This document shows positions 29,664 to 39,443 of a stretch of 64,000 nucleotides of DNA, piece after piece; the first letter of the stretch is position 1; each line of letters starts with the position of its first letter. The DNA lies in NCBI RefSeq assembly GCF_003253995.1, contig NZ_QKZL01000010.1, positions 1 through 64,000 on the forward strand, written 5' to 3'. The notes beneath the pieces are model-generated. The model saw only the letters and a list, made by a program, of their open reading frames with translations, did no database searches and had not been told where the DNA came from. Both the position numbers and the translations under genes were made by a program. The DNA comes from Palleronia aestuarii. GTDB lineage: Bacteria; Pseudomonadota; Alphaproteobacteria; Rhodobacterales; Rhodobacteraceae.

Positions 29664-32234
29664 CTATCGCTCGGGGGGTGCGGTCCCGGTCGCGCCCGCT
29701 TCGCGGATCGCGAGATGCGCGGCGGCGAGGCGCGCCACCGGCACGCGGAAGGGCGAACAGGAGATGTAGTCGAAGCCGGAAGACCGGCAGAAGGCGATCG
29801 CCTCCGGATCGCCGCCATGCTCGCCGCAGATCGACAGCGTGATGTCCGCGCGCCCGGCCCGGCCGCGCTGCGCCCCGATGGTCAGGAGCTCGCCCACGCC
29901 GTCGAGATCGAGGCGGAGGAACGGATCTTCCGGAAAGACCCCCTGCCGCACGTAGTCTGGCATGAAGCGGCTCGCGTCGTCGCGCGAGAGACCATAGGTC
30001 ATCTGCGTCAGGTCATTGGTCCCGAAGCTGAGGAAACCGGCATATTCCGCGATCTCGTCGGCCCGTAGCGCGGCGCGCGGCGTCTCCACCATGACGCCGA
30101 GGCGATACTCGAAGGCGATGCCCGTCTCGATGCGGACCTGTGCCGCGACCGCGTCGATGCGGGCACTGACGAGTTCGACCTCCCTGCGGGCGGAGACGAG
30201 CGGGATCATCACCTCGGGCGTGACCCGGGGCGCCACGTCGACCGCGGCCTCGAAGATGGCGCGGGCCTGCATGTCGTAGATTTCCGGCATCGCGATCCCG
30301 AGGCGGACCCCCCGGAGGCCGAGCATCGGGTTGATCTCCCGCAGGGCCGCGATCCGCCGTTCCACCGCCGATGCCGGCATGGCGAGCGCCTCGGCGAGCG
30401 CGCGTATCTCGTCGGGATCCTCCGGCAGGAATTCGTGCAGGGGCGGATCGAGGAGACGGATGCAGACTGGGCGGCCGGCCATGATGCGGAAGAGCTCGGT
30501 GAAATCCGCCCGCTGCATCGGCAGAAGCCGTTCCAGCGCGGCCAGGCGATCACCGGGGCGCTCCGCCAGGATCATCTTCCGCATCACGGTGAGACGATCG
30601 GCGTCGAAGAACATGTGCTCCGTCCGGCAAAGACCGATCCCCTCGGCGAGGAACCGGTCGGCGATGGCGGCTTCGGCAGGCGTGTCGCAATTGGCCCTTA
30701 TGCCGATGTCGCGCCGTTCGTCGGCCCAGTCGAGAAGCGTGCGGAAGGCGCCGTCGAGCGCCGGCTCGATGAGAGGAGCGGCCCCGGCCATGACCCGCCC
30801 CGTGGAGCCGTCGAGGGTCACGAGATCGCCTTCGCGGAGGCACACGCCATCCCGGGCGGTCAGCGTGCGCGCCTCGGGGTCGATGGCGAGGTCCGTCACG
30901 CCGACGACGCAGGGCAGTCCGAAGCCGCGCGCGATGACGGCCGCGTGGCTCGAGACGCCGCCACGGCCCGTCAGGATCCCCACCGACGCGTGCATCCCCT
31001 GGACATCGCCCGACGTCGTCTCGCGGCGTACGAGGATCGCGGGGATGCCGTCCGAGGCCGATCTCTGCGCCACGGCGGCGTCGAAGACGAGCCGACCGGT
31101 CGCGGCGCCGGGGCTCGCGGCGATGCCCTCCCCGATCACCGGCGTGGCGGCCTTCGCATCGACCTGCGGGTGCAGCAGATCGAGGAGGGCCCGCGGCTCG
31201 ACCCGCAGGACGGCCTCCGCCTCGGGGATGGTGCCGTCAGCGGCGAGCGCCACCGCGATCTGAACCGCCGCGCGGGCGCTGCGTTTCACGCGCACCGCAT
31301 CGAGGACGTGGAGCGCGCCATGCTCGATCGTGAACTCGATCTGCATCTCCTCGCGCAGCCGCTGGCGGCAGAGCGCGCCGTAATCCTGCAGCTGGGCGAA
31401 CAGATCGGGACAGAGCGCCTCGAGCGACGGGCCGCGCGGATCGCGGGTGAGATAGAGCGCGGGCACATCGGCGAGAAGCGCCTCCCGCCCCTGGCTCTGC
31501 CGCAGATAGCGGCCGGTGATCTGCGGCTGACCGTCCACGGGGCTGACGAACTGGATCACGCCCGACCCGGATTCGGCCTGGCCCGGATCGCCGACACCGA
31601 GCGCCATCTGCTGGACGACGAGGCCCAGTCCGGCATCGTCGGGCGCATTGCGGGCCTGGCGGAGAAGGCGCGCGGTCGGTCTGTTCCACGCGCGCGCCAT
31701 CGCGCCGAGCACACGGGCGAGCTGCTCCGCCGGATCCTGCGGAAAGCCCTCCCCCGCCGCGAGCTCGAAATTCCGAAGCAGGGTGGAAATGTCGCCGGTC
31801 CCGATCCGGTCGGGATCGAGGCCCGCGACATGGGTCGCATAGGCCCGGATGAACCTCGCATAGAGCGCATCCGCGCCCTCCGCCCCGATCTGCGCGACGA
31901 GGTCCGCGTGCCGGTCGTCGTTCATCCCGACATTCAGGATCGTCGCCGGTCCGCCCCAATCCGCAGCGCCCGAGGAGGGCCGGACGGAGACGAGCGCGCC
32001 CGCGGGAAACTGCGCGAGGATCCCGCGCGTATCGATGCTGCCGCCATCCGCGATCCGCGCGACGGTCGCGAAATCGAGCGCCTCCGTCTGCGGAACGGGC
32101 AAGCCCAGGCGGATCAGGCGCTGCAGGCATTTCGCACGGCCCCCATGCGCGTTGACCCGGATGTTCGCGACAGGCGCGATCCGGGTAACGCCGGCCACGG
32201 CGATGAAATGTTTCTGCGATGCAGCATCGTTCAT
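29664..32234 (-). CDS. ppdK: Pyruvate, phosphate dikinase
   Basis: PpdK interconverts pyruvate, ATP and phosphate with PEP, AMP and diphosphate. It has 856 residues. The N-terminal part is the ATP-grasp-like domain. The swivelling phosphohistidine domain has GRGGVSSHAAVIARGFG. The C-terminal TIM barrel has GLCRTEHMFF, GFLSFGTNDLTQMTYG and ICGEHGGDPEAI. All known catalytic blocks are present. The N-terminal domain looks more divergent than the rest. The ATG at 32234 has no good ribosome binding site and lies inside a small hairpin. It starts 43 bases after glyS stops, on the same strand. Confidence 0.93.
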   Translation of the reverse strand: MNDAASQKHFIAVAGVTRIAPVANIRVNAHGGRAKCLQRLIRLGLPVPQTEALDFATVARIADGGSIDTRGILAQFPAGALVSVRPSSGAADWGGPATILNVGMNDDRHADLVAQIGAEGADALYARFIRAYATHVAGLDPDRIGTGDISTLLRNFELAAGEGFPQDPAEQLARVLGAMARAWNRPTARLLRQARNAPDDAGLGLVVQQMALGVGDPGQAESGSGVIQFVSPVDGQPQITGRYLRQSQGREALLADVPALYLTRDPRGPSLEALCPDLFAQLQDYGALCRQRLREEMQIEFTIEHGALHVLDAVRVKRSARAAVQIAVALAADGTIPEAEAVLRVEPRALLDLLHPQVDAKAATPVIGEGIAASPGAATGRLVFDAAVAQRSASDGIPAILVRRETTSGDVQGMHASVGILTGRGGVSSHAAVIARGFGLPCVVGVTDLAIDPEARTLTARDGVCLREGDLVTLDGSTGRVMAGAAPLIEPALDGAFRTLLDWADERRDIGIRANCDTPAEAAIADRFLAEGIGLCRTEHMFFDADRLTVMRKMILAERPGDRLAALERLLPMQRADFTELFRIMAGRPVCIRLLDPPLHEFLPEDPDEIRALAEALAMPASAVERRIAALREINPMLGLRGVRLGIAMPEIYDMQARAIFEAAVDVAPRVTPEVMIPLVSARREVELVSARIDAVAAQVRIETGIAFEYRLGVMVETPRAALRADEIAEYAGFLSFGTNDLTQMTYGLSRDDASRFMPDYVRQGVFPEDPFLRLDLDGVGELLTIGAQRGRAGRADITLSICGEHGGDPEAIAFCRSSGFDYISCSPFRVPVARLAAAHLAIREAGATGTAPPER

Positions 32235-32276
32235 GCTGCGCAATGTAGGGTGCCTGCCGCAATGCGGCAAGTTTGC

Positions 32277-34382
32277 CTACCCCTCGATCCGTGTAAGGTC
32301 GGCCACGTCGAGGCAGAGCCTTCGTATGCGGCTGAGGAGATTCAACCGGTTGCGGCGGACCACCTGGACATCGCTGTTGATCTGCACGGCCTCGAAGAAG
32401 ACGTCGATTGGCGCCCGTAGGCGTGCCAATCCCGCCATCGCGGCGGTAAAGTCCTCCGATTTCATCGCCGCCTCGATCCCCGGCTCTTCCGAATCGAGCG
32501 CGGCGAAGAGGGCGCGCTCCGCCTCCGTCTCGGCGAATTTCAGGTCGGCGCCGTAGCTGTACTCGACCCCGTCCTGCTCCTCCGCCTGGCTGAGGATGTT
32601 GTTCGCGCGGCGGAAACCCTGGAGCAGGTTCTCCCCGTCATCGGTCTTCAGGAACTCCGACAGCGCCCGCGCGCGGCGGACGAGGAGGGTGAGGTCGTCG
32701 TTGCCGTGCATGGCGAGGCAGGCGTCGATCACGTCGTGCCGGATGCCTTCGTCGCGGAGATGGACCTTCAGGCGGTCGTGGAGGAAGGCGAGGAGGTCCG
32801 GGCCGTATTCCTCGGGTTTCGGACCGACGAGCCCGGCTTCGTTCTCCGCATGAGAGAAATCGGCCTTCGAGAAGACCCGGTCCCCGATGAGGTTCAGTCG
32901 CAGGTCGTTCGTGAGCAGAAGCCGGATCACGCCCAGAGCCGCGCGCCTCAGCGCATAGGGATCCTTCGAGCCCGTGGGCTTTTCCTCGATGGCCCAGAAG
33001 CCCGTCAGCTTGTCGATCTTCTCTGCGAGCGAGACGGCGATGGAAACGGGTGCGGTGGGCACGGTGTCGGAGGGGCCGAGCGGCGCGTAATGCTCGGCAA
33101 CGGCCTGCGCGACCTCGTCCGGAAAGCCCGCATCCGTGGCGTAGTAGCGGCCCATGATGCCCTGCAATTCGGGAAACTCGTAGACCATCTCCGAGGTGAG
33201 GTCGGCCTTGGCGAGCCGCGCGGCCTCCTCCGCCATGTCGGGATCGGCGCCGACCGACGGCGCCATCTCCCGCGCGAGGGCGGCGATGCGCGCCACCCGG
33301 TCCGCCTCGGAGCCGAGCTTCGCATGGAAGGTCACGGAGCCGAGCGCGTCAAGCCAGGGCCGCATCTTCTCCTCCCGCGCCACGCGCAGGTCGTTTTGCC
33401 AGAAGAACGCCGCATCGGCGAGGCGAGCGGCGAGCACGCGCTGGTTGCCCGCGAGAATCGTCGCGCCGTCATCCGCCGTCTCCCGGTTGGCGACGGTGAC
33501 GAAGCGGGTGATCCGGCCCGACGTCTCGCGGACGGAGAAGAACTTCTGATGCTCCCGCATGGAGGTCTGGAGCACCTCGGGCGGCAGGTCGAGGAACGCC
33601 TCCCCGATCCGGCCCATGAGCACCACGGGCCATTCGACGAGGCCCGCGACCTCGCGCAGGAGCCCCTCGTCCTCCACCACCTCGAGCCCCGTCGCGAAGG
33701 CGAGGCCAGCCGCGTCGTGGCGGATGATCTCCGCCCGCTCGGCCGGGTCGAGGATCACCTTCGCGCGTTTGAGCTTCGCCGCGTAATCCTCGAACCCCGT
33801 CACCCGGATCTCGGAAGGCGCCATGAAGCGATGACCCTCCGTCACGTCGGACGCCGCGATTCCGTCGATCTCCAGCGGCACGATCTCGTGCCCGTCCTCG
33901 CGCGTCAGGATGCACAGGATGCGGTGAAGCGGGCGGACCCAGCGCAGGCTCCCCGTCCCCCAGCGCATGGATTTGGGCCACGGAAAGCCGCGGATCGTCC
34001 GCTCCAGCACCTCGGCCACGATCTCCGCGGCCGGGCGTCCCGCGCGGTGGATGGTGGCGACGTAGACCTGGCCCTTCTTCTCGTCGCGGATCTCCAGCGC
34101 CTCGCGCGCGACGCCCGCGCCGCGCAGGAACCCCTCGACGGCCTTCTCCGGCGCACCGACCTTGGGGCCTCGCCGCTCTTCCCGCGTATCGGGGGACCGC
34201 TCCATCACCCCCTCGAGCGCGAGGGCAAGCCGGCGCGGCGTGGCGAAGGCACCCGCATGGGCATAGGTGAGCCCCGCCTCGACCAGGCCGTCGGTGACGA
34301 GCTTGCGCAGATCCTCGGCCGCGCGGGCCTGCATCCGGGCGGGGATTTCCTCGGAGAAGAGTTCGATCAGGAGATCGGGCAT
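32277..34382 (-). CDS. glyS: Glycyl-tRNA synthetase beta subunit
   Basis: GlyS is the tRNA-binding subunit of the two-subunit bacterial glycyl-tRNA synthetase. The start [18 protein letters not shown] is diagnostic. FPWPKSMRWGTGSLRWVRPLH, SMREHQKFFSV, LADAAFFWQND and DPYALRRAALGVIRLL are conserved blocks, and the last 100 residues are the anticodon-binding DALR-like part. It has 701 residues. Its ATG overlaps the stop of the preceding small gene by one base (TAATG), so expression is coupled to that gene and glyQ. Confidence 0.97.
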   Translation of the reverse strand: MPDLLIELFSEEIPARMQARAAEDLRKLVTDGLVEAGLTYAHAGAFATPRRLALALEGVMERSPDTREERRGPKVGAPEKAVEGFLRGAGVAREALEIRDEKKGQVYVATIHRAGRPAAEIVAEVLERTIRGFPWPKSMRWGTGSLRWVRPLHRILCILTREDGHEIVPLEIDGIAASDVTEGHRFMAPSEIRVTGFEDYAAKLKRAKVILDPAERAEIIRHDAAGLAFATGLEVVEDEGLLREVAGLVEWPVVLMGRIGEAFLDLPPEVLQTSMREHQKFFSVRETSGRITRFVTVANRETADDGATILAGNQRVLAARLADAAFFWQNDLRVAREEKMRPWLDALGSVTFHAKLGSEADRVARIAALAREMAPSVGADPDMAEEAARLAKADLTSEMVYEFPELQGIMGRYYATDAGFPDEVAQAVAEHYAPLGPSDTVPTAPVSIAVSLAEKIDKLTGFWAIEEKPTGSKDPYALRRAALGVIRLLLTNDLRLNLIGDRVFSKADFSHAENEAGLVGPKPEEYGPDLLAFLHDRLKVHLRDEGIRHDVIDACLAMHGNDDLTLLVRRARALSEFLKTDDGENLLQGFRRANNILSQAEEQDGVEYSYGADLKFAETEAERALFAALDSEEPGIEAAMKSEDFTAAMAGLARLRAPIDVFFEAVQINSDVQVVRRNRLNLLSRIRRLCLDVADLTRIEG

Positions 34383-34906
34383 TACTGGACATCCTCGCGC
34401 GGCGGGCAGGCTTCGGTGGTGGGGGTGCCGGTGTAGTCGACGTCGCCGCAATTGTTGAGCTGGTGCCAGACGTAGCCATGGCCGTCCTCGGTGAGGGCCA
34501 CGATGCGGTCGACGCCGTAGGCGTAGTTCCGTTCCCCCAGGAAGGCGGTCGCGCGCCCGTCGAGGAGCGCCGAACCGATCGCGGCGGCGTCGAAGCAGTC
34601 GAACCAGCCCGGCGCGTTCAGCGGCTCCGCGTCCTCGTAGGGCCTATAGGTCTCGCGCGCCGCGTCCGGCGTCAGGTCGGTCCGGAAGCAGGCGCGGAAG
34701 CGGATGGGGGAACTCTCGGCGTCGATCGCCTCGATCTTCGTAGCGGGGATCGCAACGGGCTCGTCGCGGCCCAGGGGCGTCAGGCGTACGTCCTCTGCCG
34801 ACATCTCGGGCTCCTCGTAGAAGTAGTAGACCTGCAGGTAGTAGACCGACCCGGCGGTCAGAAGCCCGAGGACGACGAGGAAGATCGCGATGAGCTTGCC
34901 GATCAT
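34382..34906 (-). CDS. Small membrane-anchored protein between glyQ and glyS (DUF6446-like)
   Basis: This 174-residue protein has one N-terminal membrane helix ([19 protein letters not shown]) and a soluble periplasmic part. That part has Cys residues in [28 protein letters not shown] and EACPPRED, so disulphides are likely. Its ATG overlaps the glyQ stop (ATGA) and its stop overlaps the glyS start. A gene of this type is found between glyQ and glyS in Rhodobacteraceae. I know no function, and nothing in it suggests aminoacylation. Confidence 0.8.
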   Translation of the reverse strand: MIGKLIAIFLVVLGLLTAGSVYYLQVYYFYEEPEMSAEDVRLTPLGRDEPVAIPATKIEAIDAESSPIRFRACFRTDLTPDAARETYRPYEDAEPLNAPGWFDCFDAAAIGSALLDGRATAFLGERNYAYGVDRIVALTEDGHGYVWHQLNNCGDVDYTGTPTTEACPPREDVQ

Positions 34907-35826
34907 GCCGCCCGGCCGCCCGGCACGGTCGCGAGGAACGCGTCCGCGCAGGCCCGCGTCAGCGCCCGGACGCGCCCGATATAGGCCTGCCGCTCCGTCA
35001 CGGAGATCACGCCGCGCGCATCGAGGAGATTGAAGAGGTGCGAGGCCTTGATCGCCTGGTCGTAGGCGGGCTGCGCCATGACGATCACCCGCCCGGTCTT
35101 CGGATCGGTCTCGGGCTCGGCCAGGATGCGGGCGCATTCGGCTTCGGCGTCGCGGAAATGCGCGAGCAGCATGTCGGTGTCGGCGGTGTCGAAGTTCCAG
35201 CGCGCATATTGCGCCTCCGCGTCGCGGAAGACGTCGCCGTAGGTCAGCGGGATCGGGGCGTCGGGGGCGTTGAACGGCATCTCGTTGCCGTCGTCGTGCC
35301 CGAGCACGTACATCGCGAGCCGTTCGAGGCCGTAAGTCAGTTCCCCGGAGACGGGGCGGCAATCATGCCCGCCGACCTGTTGGAAATATGTGAACTGTGA
35401 CACTTCCATCCCGTCGCACCAGACCTCCCAGCCGAGGCCCCAGGCGCCGAGCGTAGGGCTTTCCCAATCGTCCTCCACGAAGCGGATGTCGTGCAGCTCC
35501 ATGTCGATCCCGATCGCCTCGAGGCTGCCGAGATAGAGCGCCTGGAGGTCGGGGGGCGACGGCTTGATGATGACCTGGAACTGGTAATAGTGCTGCCAGC
35601 GGTTCGGGCTGTCGCCGTAGCGCCCGTCCGTCGGACGGCGGGAGGGCTGGACATAGGCCGCGGCCCAGGGGTTCGGCCCCAGGGCGCGCAACGTGGTCGC
35701 GGGATGGAACGTGCCCGCGCCCACTTCCATGTCGTAGGGTTGCAGCACCGCGCAGCCCGCTTCGGCCCAGTAGCTCTGCAACGTGAGGATGATATCCTGG
35801 AAGGATCTGGGGCGGTGGCGCGGCAT
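34903..35826 (-). CDS. glyQ: Glycyl-tRNA synthetase alpha subunit
   Basis: GlyQ is the catalytic class II subunit that activates glycine and charges tRNA-Gly. [59 protein letters not shown] and [12 protein letters not shown] contain class II motifs 1 to 3. The length of 307 residues is typical. The start at 35826 has GAGGGAT 6-7 bases upstream and gives the family N-terminus; the open frame before it does not fit. It heads the run glyQ, small membrane protein, glyS, ppdK. Confidence 0.97.
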   Translation of the reverse strand: MPRHRPRSFQDIILTLQSYWAEAGCAVLQPYDMEVGAGTFHPATTLRALGPNPWAAAYVQPSRRPTDGRYGDSPNRWQHYYQFQVIIKPSPPDLQALYLGSLEAIGIDMELHDIRFVEDDWESPTLGAWGLGWEVWCDGMEVSQFTYFQQVGGHDCRPVSGELTYGLERLAMYVLGHDDGNEMPFNAPDAPIPLTYGDVFRDAEAQYARWNFDTADTDMLLAHFRDAEAECARILAEPETDPKTGRVIVMAQPAYDQAIKASHLFNLLDARGVISVTERQAYIGRVRALTRACADAFLATVPGGRAA

Positions 35827-36007
35827 CGGACGGGATCCCTCAAGCGGGCGGACAGGATGCCCCGAAGGGCGGCCTCTCCATAGGCAGACGGGCAACAGGC
35901 GTCAATCGGACGCCCCCGGCGCTGCCCGGCTTTCTTGACGTCGCCGGTGTTTTCTTACTCACTGCGTCCTGATCCGGAGAACGGTCCGGACCGAAGACGG
36001 GACTCCC

Positions 36008-37726
36008 ATGAGACATCTGATCGTCGCCACGCTGGCCTGCATCCTGGCCATCGCCTCCCAACCGGCGGCCGCGCAGGACAACTACTGGTTGCAGATCGCC
36101 GCGCGACCGAGCGCGGCGGAGGCGACGCGCGACGCGGAGAACTACGCCGCGCGGCTCGACGGGGTCCGAGGCTTCCGGATCGGTTCGGGGCGGTGGCACG
36201 CGATCGTCATCGGCCCGTTCGGGCGGGCCGAGGCGGAGCGGCGCCGGCGCGATCTGATCACCCGCGGCCTCGTGCCCCGCGATGCTTTCGTGACCGACGG
36301 GGAGTCCTTCCGCGCTTCGTTCTTTTCCTCGGGTTCGGACCGGCCGAGCCCGGCGGTGATCGAGCCGCCCCGGCGGAATGCGACGGAGCCCGGAACGCAG
36401 ACACCGGCCGAAGCGCGCCGCGCCGAGCGGGCCCTGTCGTCCGAAGCGCGGCGGGAGGTGCAGGCCGCTCTTCGATCGGCGGGCTTCTATGATGGTGCGA
36501 TCGACGGGGCATTCGGACCCGGCACGCGGCGCGCGATGGCGGCCTGGCAGCGTGCGAATGACCATGCCGAGACCGGTGTTCTCACGACGACGGAGCGCAC
36601 GGCCCTCCTCAGGGCGCATCGCGCGATCCTCGAGGGGCTCGGCATGGCGCGGATACGCGACGATGAAGCCGGGATCGCGCTCGACATGCCGACCGAGCGG
36701 CTGGCCTTCGAGCGGTACGAGGCGCCGTTTGCCCATTATCCCGCCAGAGCCGAGGACGACACCGCCCGGCTTCTCCTCATCAGCCGGCCGGGGGACCGCA
36801 CGACCTTGCGCGGTCTCTACGACGTGCTGCAATCGCTTGAGATCGTCCCGCCCGACGGCGCGCGGTCCCTGCGCGGCGACGCCTTCACCATCGAGGGGCG
36901 GAGCGCGCAGATTCTCTCGCATACGGAGGCCCGCCTCGCGGATGGCGCGATAAAGGGGTTCACCCTGGTCTGGCCCGCCGACGAGGAGACGCAGTGGCGG
37001 CGGGTCGTGGCGGAGATGCAGGCGAGCTTTTCGGCGATCCCGGGCGTCGTCCTGGCAGAGGATGCCGGCTTCGCCGGGGAGGCGCAGAGCATCGACCTGC
37101 TCGCCGGGCTGGCGATCCGGCAACCCGACATCGAACGCACGGGGTTCTACGTGACCGCGGACGGGCGCGTCCTGACCAGCGCCGATGCGGTTGCTGGCTG
37201 TCGTCGCATCACGCTCGACGATGGTGTCGAAGCCCGGGCCGAGGCGGTCGATCCGGGCGCGGGCCTGGCACTCCTCTCGCCGCTGGAGCCGCTCGCGCCG
37301 CGGGCCCGGGCGGCATTCCGGCGGAGCGTTCCGCGCCTCGGGACGGAGATCCTCGCCGCGGGCTTCCCGTTCGGCGGCGCGCTCCCGGCCCCGTCCCTGA
37401 CCGAGGGGCGGCTAGCCGATCTGCGCGGCCTGGACGGGGAGGAGGATGTCCATCGCTTCGATCTCGGCATCCGGCCGGGCGATGCGGGCGGACCGATCCT
37501 CGACCCGGCGGGCGCGGTGCTCGGCGTCCTTCTGCCCCGCCCCGGCGCGGCGGAGCGGCGCCTGCCGCCGGGTGTCGCCTTCGCGGCGGATGTCGGCGCG
37601 ATCGAGGCCTTCCTGACGGCGAACGGCGTGCAGGCGCAGCAGGCGACGGCGACCGCCCCCCTGCCCGCCGCGCAGATCGAGACCCTTGCCGCCGACCTTG
37701 CCACGCCCGTCGGTTGCTGGAAGTGA
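36008..37726 (+). CDS. Exported SPOR + peptidoglycan-binding protein with inactive trypsin-like domain
   Basis: The 572-residue protein has a signal peptide (MRHLIVATLACILAIASQPAAAQ). Residues about 25-95 form a SPOR domain (YWLQIAARPSAAEAT, WHAIVIGPFGRAEAE), and about 145-200 form a PG_binding_1 domain (VQAALRSAGFYDGAIDGAFGPGTRRAMAAWQ). The C-terminal third resembles a trypsin/Do protease fold but lacks the triad. The His position in TSADAVAGC is Asp 393, the Asp position in PGAGLALL is Gly 419, and the Ser position in GDAGGP is Ala 493. It therefore probably binds septal or stripped glycan and proteins rather than cutting them. It is divergent from glyQ. Confidence 0.85.
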   Translation: MRHLIVATLACILAIASQPAAAQDNYWLQIAARPSAAEATRDAENYAARLDGVRGFRIGSGRWHAIVIGPFGRAEAERRRRDLITRGLVPRDAFVTDGESFRASFFSSGSDRPSPAVIEPPRRNATEPGTQTPAEARRAERALSSEARREVQAALRSAGFYDGAIDGAFGPGTRRAMAAWQRANDHAETGVLTTTERTALLRAHRAILEGLGMARIRDDEAGIALDMPTERLAFERYEAPFAHYPARAEDDTARLLLISRPGDRTTLRGLYDVLQSLEIVPPDGARSLRGDAFTIEGRSAQILSHTEARLADGAIKGFTLVWPADEETQWRRVVAEMQASFSAIPGVVLAEDAGFAGEAQSIDLLAGLAIRQPDIERTGFYVTADGRVLTSADAVAGCRRITLDDGVEARAEAVDPGAGLALLSPLEPLAPRARAAFRRSVPRLGTEILAAGFPFGGALPAPSLTEGRLADLRGLDGEEDVHRFDLGIRPGDAGGPILDPAGAVLGVLLPRPGAAERRLPPGVAFAADVGAIEAFLTANGVQAQQATATAPLPAAQIETLAADLATPVGCWK

Positions 37727-37897
37727 TCGTGACCGCCGTCAGGCGCGGGTAAGCCCCCGAAACCGGTGCGTCGCGTGGGGCCTCGGCGACCGCGCGCGTG
37801 CGGGCTCGAAGCTCGCTTGGATGCAATATCGGGGGAACCCTGCCCCGCCCCGGCCGGTTGTCCAATCGATTCCACGAAACACCTTGAGGGAGGCACC

Positions 37898-39373
37898 ATG
37901 CGCGATACCACCGATCTTCGTTCGCTGCTCGACGATCCCGAGCTTCTCCAGACGAAAGCCTATATCGCCGGTACGTGGTCGGACGCCACGAACGGCGCGA
38001 CCTTCGACGTCACCAACCCGGCCCGCGGCGATCTTCTCGGGAAGGTCGCCGATCTCGACCGCAAGGACGTTGCCCGCGCCATCGACGAGGCCGAGCGTGC
38101 CCAGAAGGATTGGGCGAAACGGACGGCCAAGGACCGCGCCACGATCCTGCGCAAATGGTACGACCTGATGGTTGCCCATGCCGACGACCTCGCCACGATC
38201 CTGACCGCCGAGCAGGGCAAGCCCCTCACCGAGGCGAAGGGCGAGATCATCTACGGTGCGAGCTTCATCGAGTGGTTCGCCGAGGAAGCGCAGCGTATCT
38301 ACGGCGAGATCATTCCCGGCCACGCCCCCGACAAGCGCATCCACGTGTTGCGCCAGCCCATCGGCGTCGTTGCGGCGATCACCCCCTGGAACTTCCCGAA
38401 CGCGATGATCACGCGCAAGGCCGGACCGGCGCTCGCAGCCGGCTGCAGTTTCGTCGTCCGCCCGCCGAAGCTCACACCGCTCTCCGCGCTGGCACTCGGC
38501 GTCCTCGCCGACCGCGCCGGGATCCCCGCGGGCGTGCTGTCGATCGTGCCCTCCACCGCTTCCTCCGAGATCGGGAAGGAATTCTGCGAGAACCCGATCG
38601 TCCGCAAGCTCACCTTCACGGGCTCCACGGAGGTCGGACGCATGCTCCTCGCGCAGGCGGCGGATCAGGTGATGAAGTGCTCGATGGAGCTTGGCGGCAA
38701 CGCGCCGTTCCTCGTCTTCGACGACGCCGATCTCGATGCCGCGGTCGAAGGGGCGATCGCCTCCAAGTACCGCAACGCCGGACAGACCTGCGTCTGCGCC
38801 AACCGCATCTACGTGCAATCGGGTGTCTACGATGAATTCGCCGAAAAGCTGCGCGCGAAGGTCGCGGAGATGACGACGGGTGACGGCCTCGTGGAGGGGA
38901 CGGATTTCGGCCCGCTCATCGACGAGGATGCGGTCAAGAAGGTCGAGGACCACGTCGCGGATGCGACCGGCAAAGGCGCGGAAGTGATCCTCGGCGGCAG
39001 CCGCCACGAACTGGGCGGCACATGGTTCGAGCCCACGATCCTGAAGAATGCCACGCAGGACATGGCCTTCGCCACCGAAGAGACCTTCGGCCCGCTCGCC
39101 CCGCTCTTCCGTTTCGAGACGGAGGACGAGGCGATCGCGCTCGCCAACGACACGATCTTCGGCCTCGCGAGCTACTTCTATTCCAAGGATCTGAGCCGCG
39201 TGACGCGGGTCAGCGAGGCGCTCGAATACGGGATCGTCGGGGTGAATACCGGCATCATCTCCACCGCCGTCGCGCCGTTCGGAGGCGTCAAGCAATCCGG
39301 GCTCGGCCGGGAAGGTAGCAAGCACGGCATCGACGAGTTCGTCGAGATGAAATACGTCTGCCTCAGCGTCTGA
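37898..39373 (+). CDS. gabD: NAD(P)-dependent aldehyde dehydrogenase, succinate-semialdehyde dehydrogenase type
   Basis: It oxidises succinate semialdehyde, or a related aldehyde, to the acid. The protein has 491 residues. The catalytic Cys is in NAGQTCVCANR (about 300) and the general-base Glu is in SMELGGNAPF (about 266). AAITPWNFPNAMITRK holds the catalytic Asn, and FTGSTEVGR is the cofactor loop. The usual KPAE-type cofactor motif reads VVRPPKLTPLSAL here, with Arg in place of Lys (about 188). The start at 37898 has GAGGGAGG 6-7 bases upstream. A hairpin terminator follows, shared with the facing Hsp20 gene. Confidence 0.9.
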   Translation: MRDTTDLRSLLDDPELLQTKAYIAGTWSDATNGATFDVTNPARGDLLGKVADLDRKDVARAIDEAERAQKDWAKRTAKDRATILRKWYDLMVAHADDLATILTAEQGKPLTEAKGEIIYGASFIEWFAEEAQRIYGEIIPGHAPDKRIHVLRQPIGVVAAITPWNFPNAMITRKAGPALAAGCSFVVRPPKLTPLSALALGVLADRAGIPAGVLSIVPSTASSEIGKEFCENPIVRKLTFTGSTEVGRMLLAQAADQVMKCSMELGGNAPFLVFDDADLDAAVEGAIASKYRNAGQTCVCANRIYVQSGVYDEFAEKLRAKVAEMTTGDGLVEGTDFGPLIDEDAVKKVEDHVADATGKGAEVILGGSRHELGGTWFEPTILKNATQDMAFATEETFGPLAPLFRFETEDEAIALANDTIFGLASYFYSKDLSRVTRVSEALEYGIVGVNTGIISTAVAPFGGVKQSGLGREGSKHGIDEFVEMKYVCLSV

Positions 39374-39397
39374 CGCGCAGGCGATCGAACGAAAAAA

Positions 39398-39417
39398 GGC
39401 CGCGCGATTGCGCGGCC
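39398..39417 (-). terminator. Rho-independent terminator between gabD and the Hsp20 gene
   Basis: GGCCGCGC at 39398-39405 pairs with GCGCGGCC at 39410-39417 around a 4-base loop, GATT. Six A residues precede the stem on the + strand, giving a T-run for transcripts from the minus-strand Hsp20 gene. On the + strand only a short T-rich stretch follows, so it also serves gabD, but less well. Confidence 0.85.
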
Positions 39418-39443
39418 TTCAACATTCAACCGTCCGATTTGGA

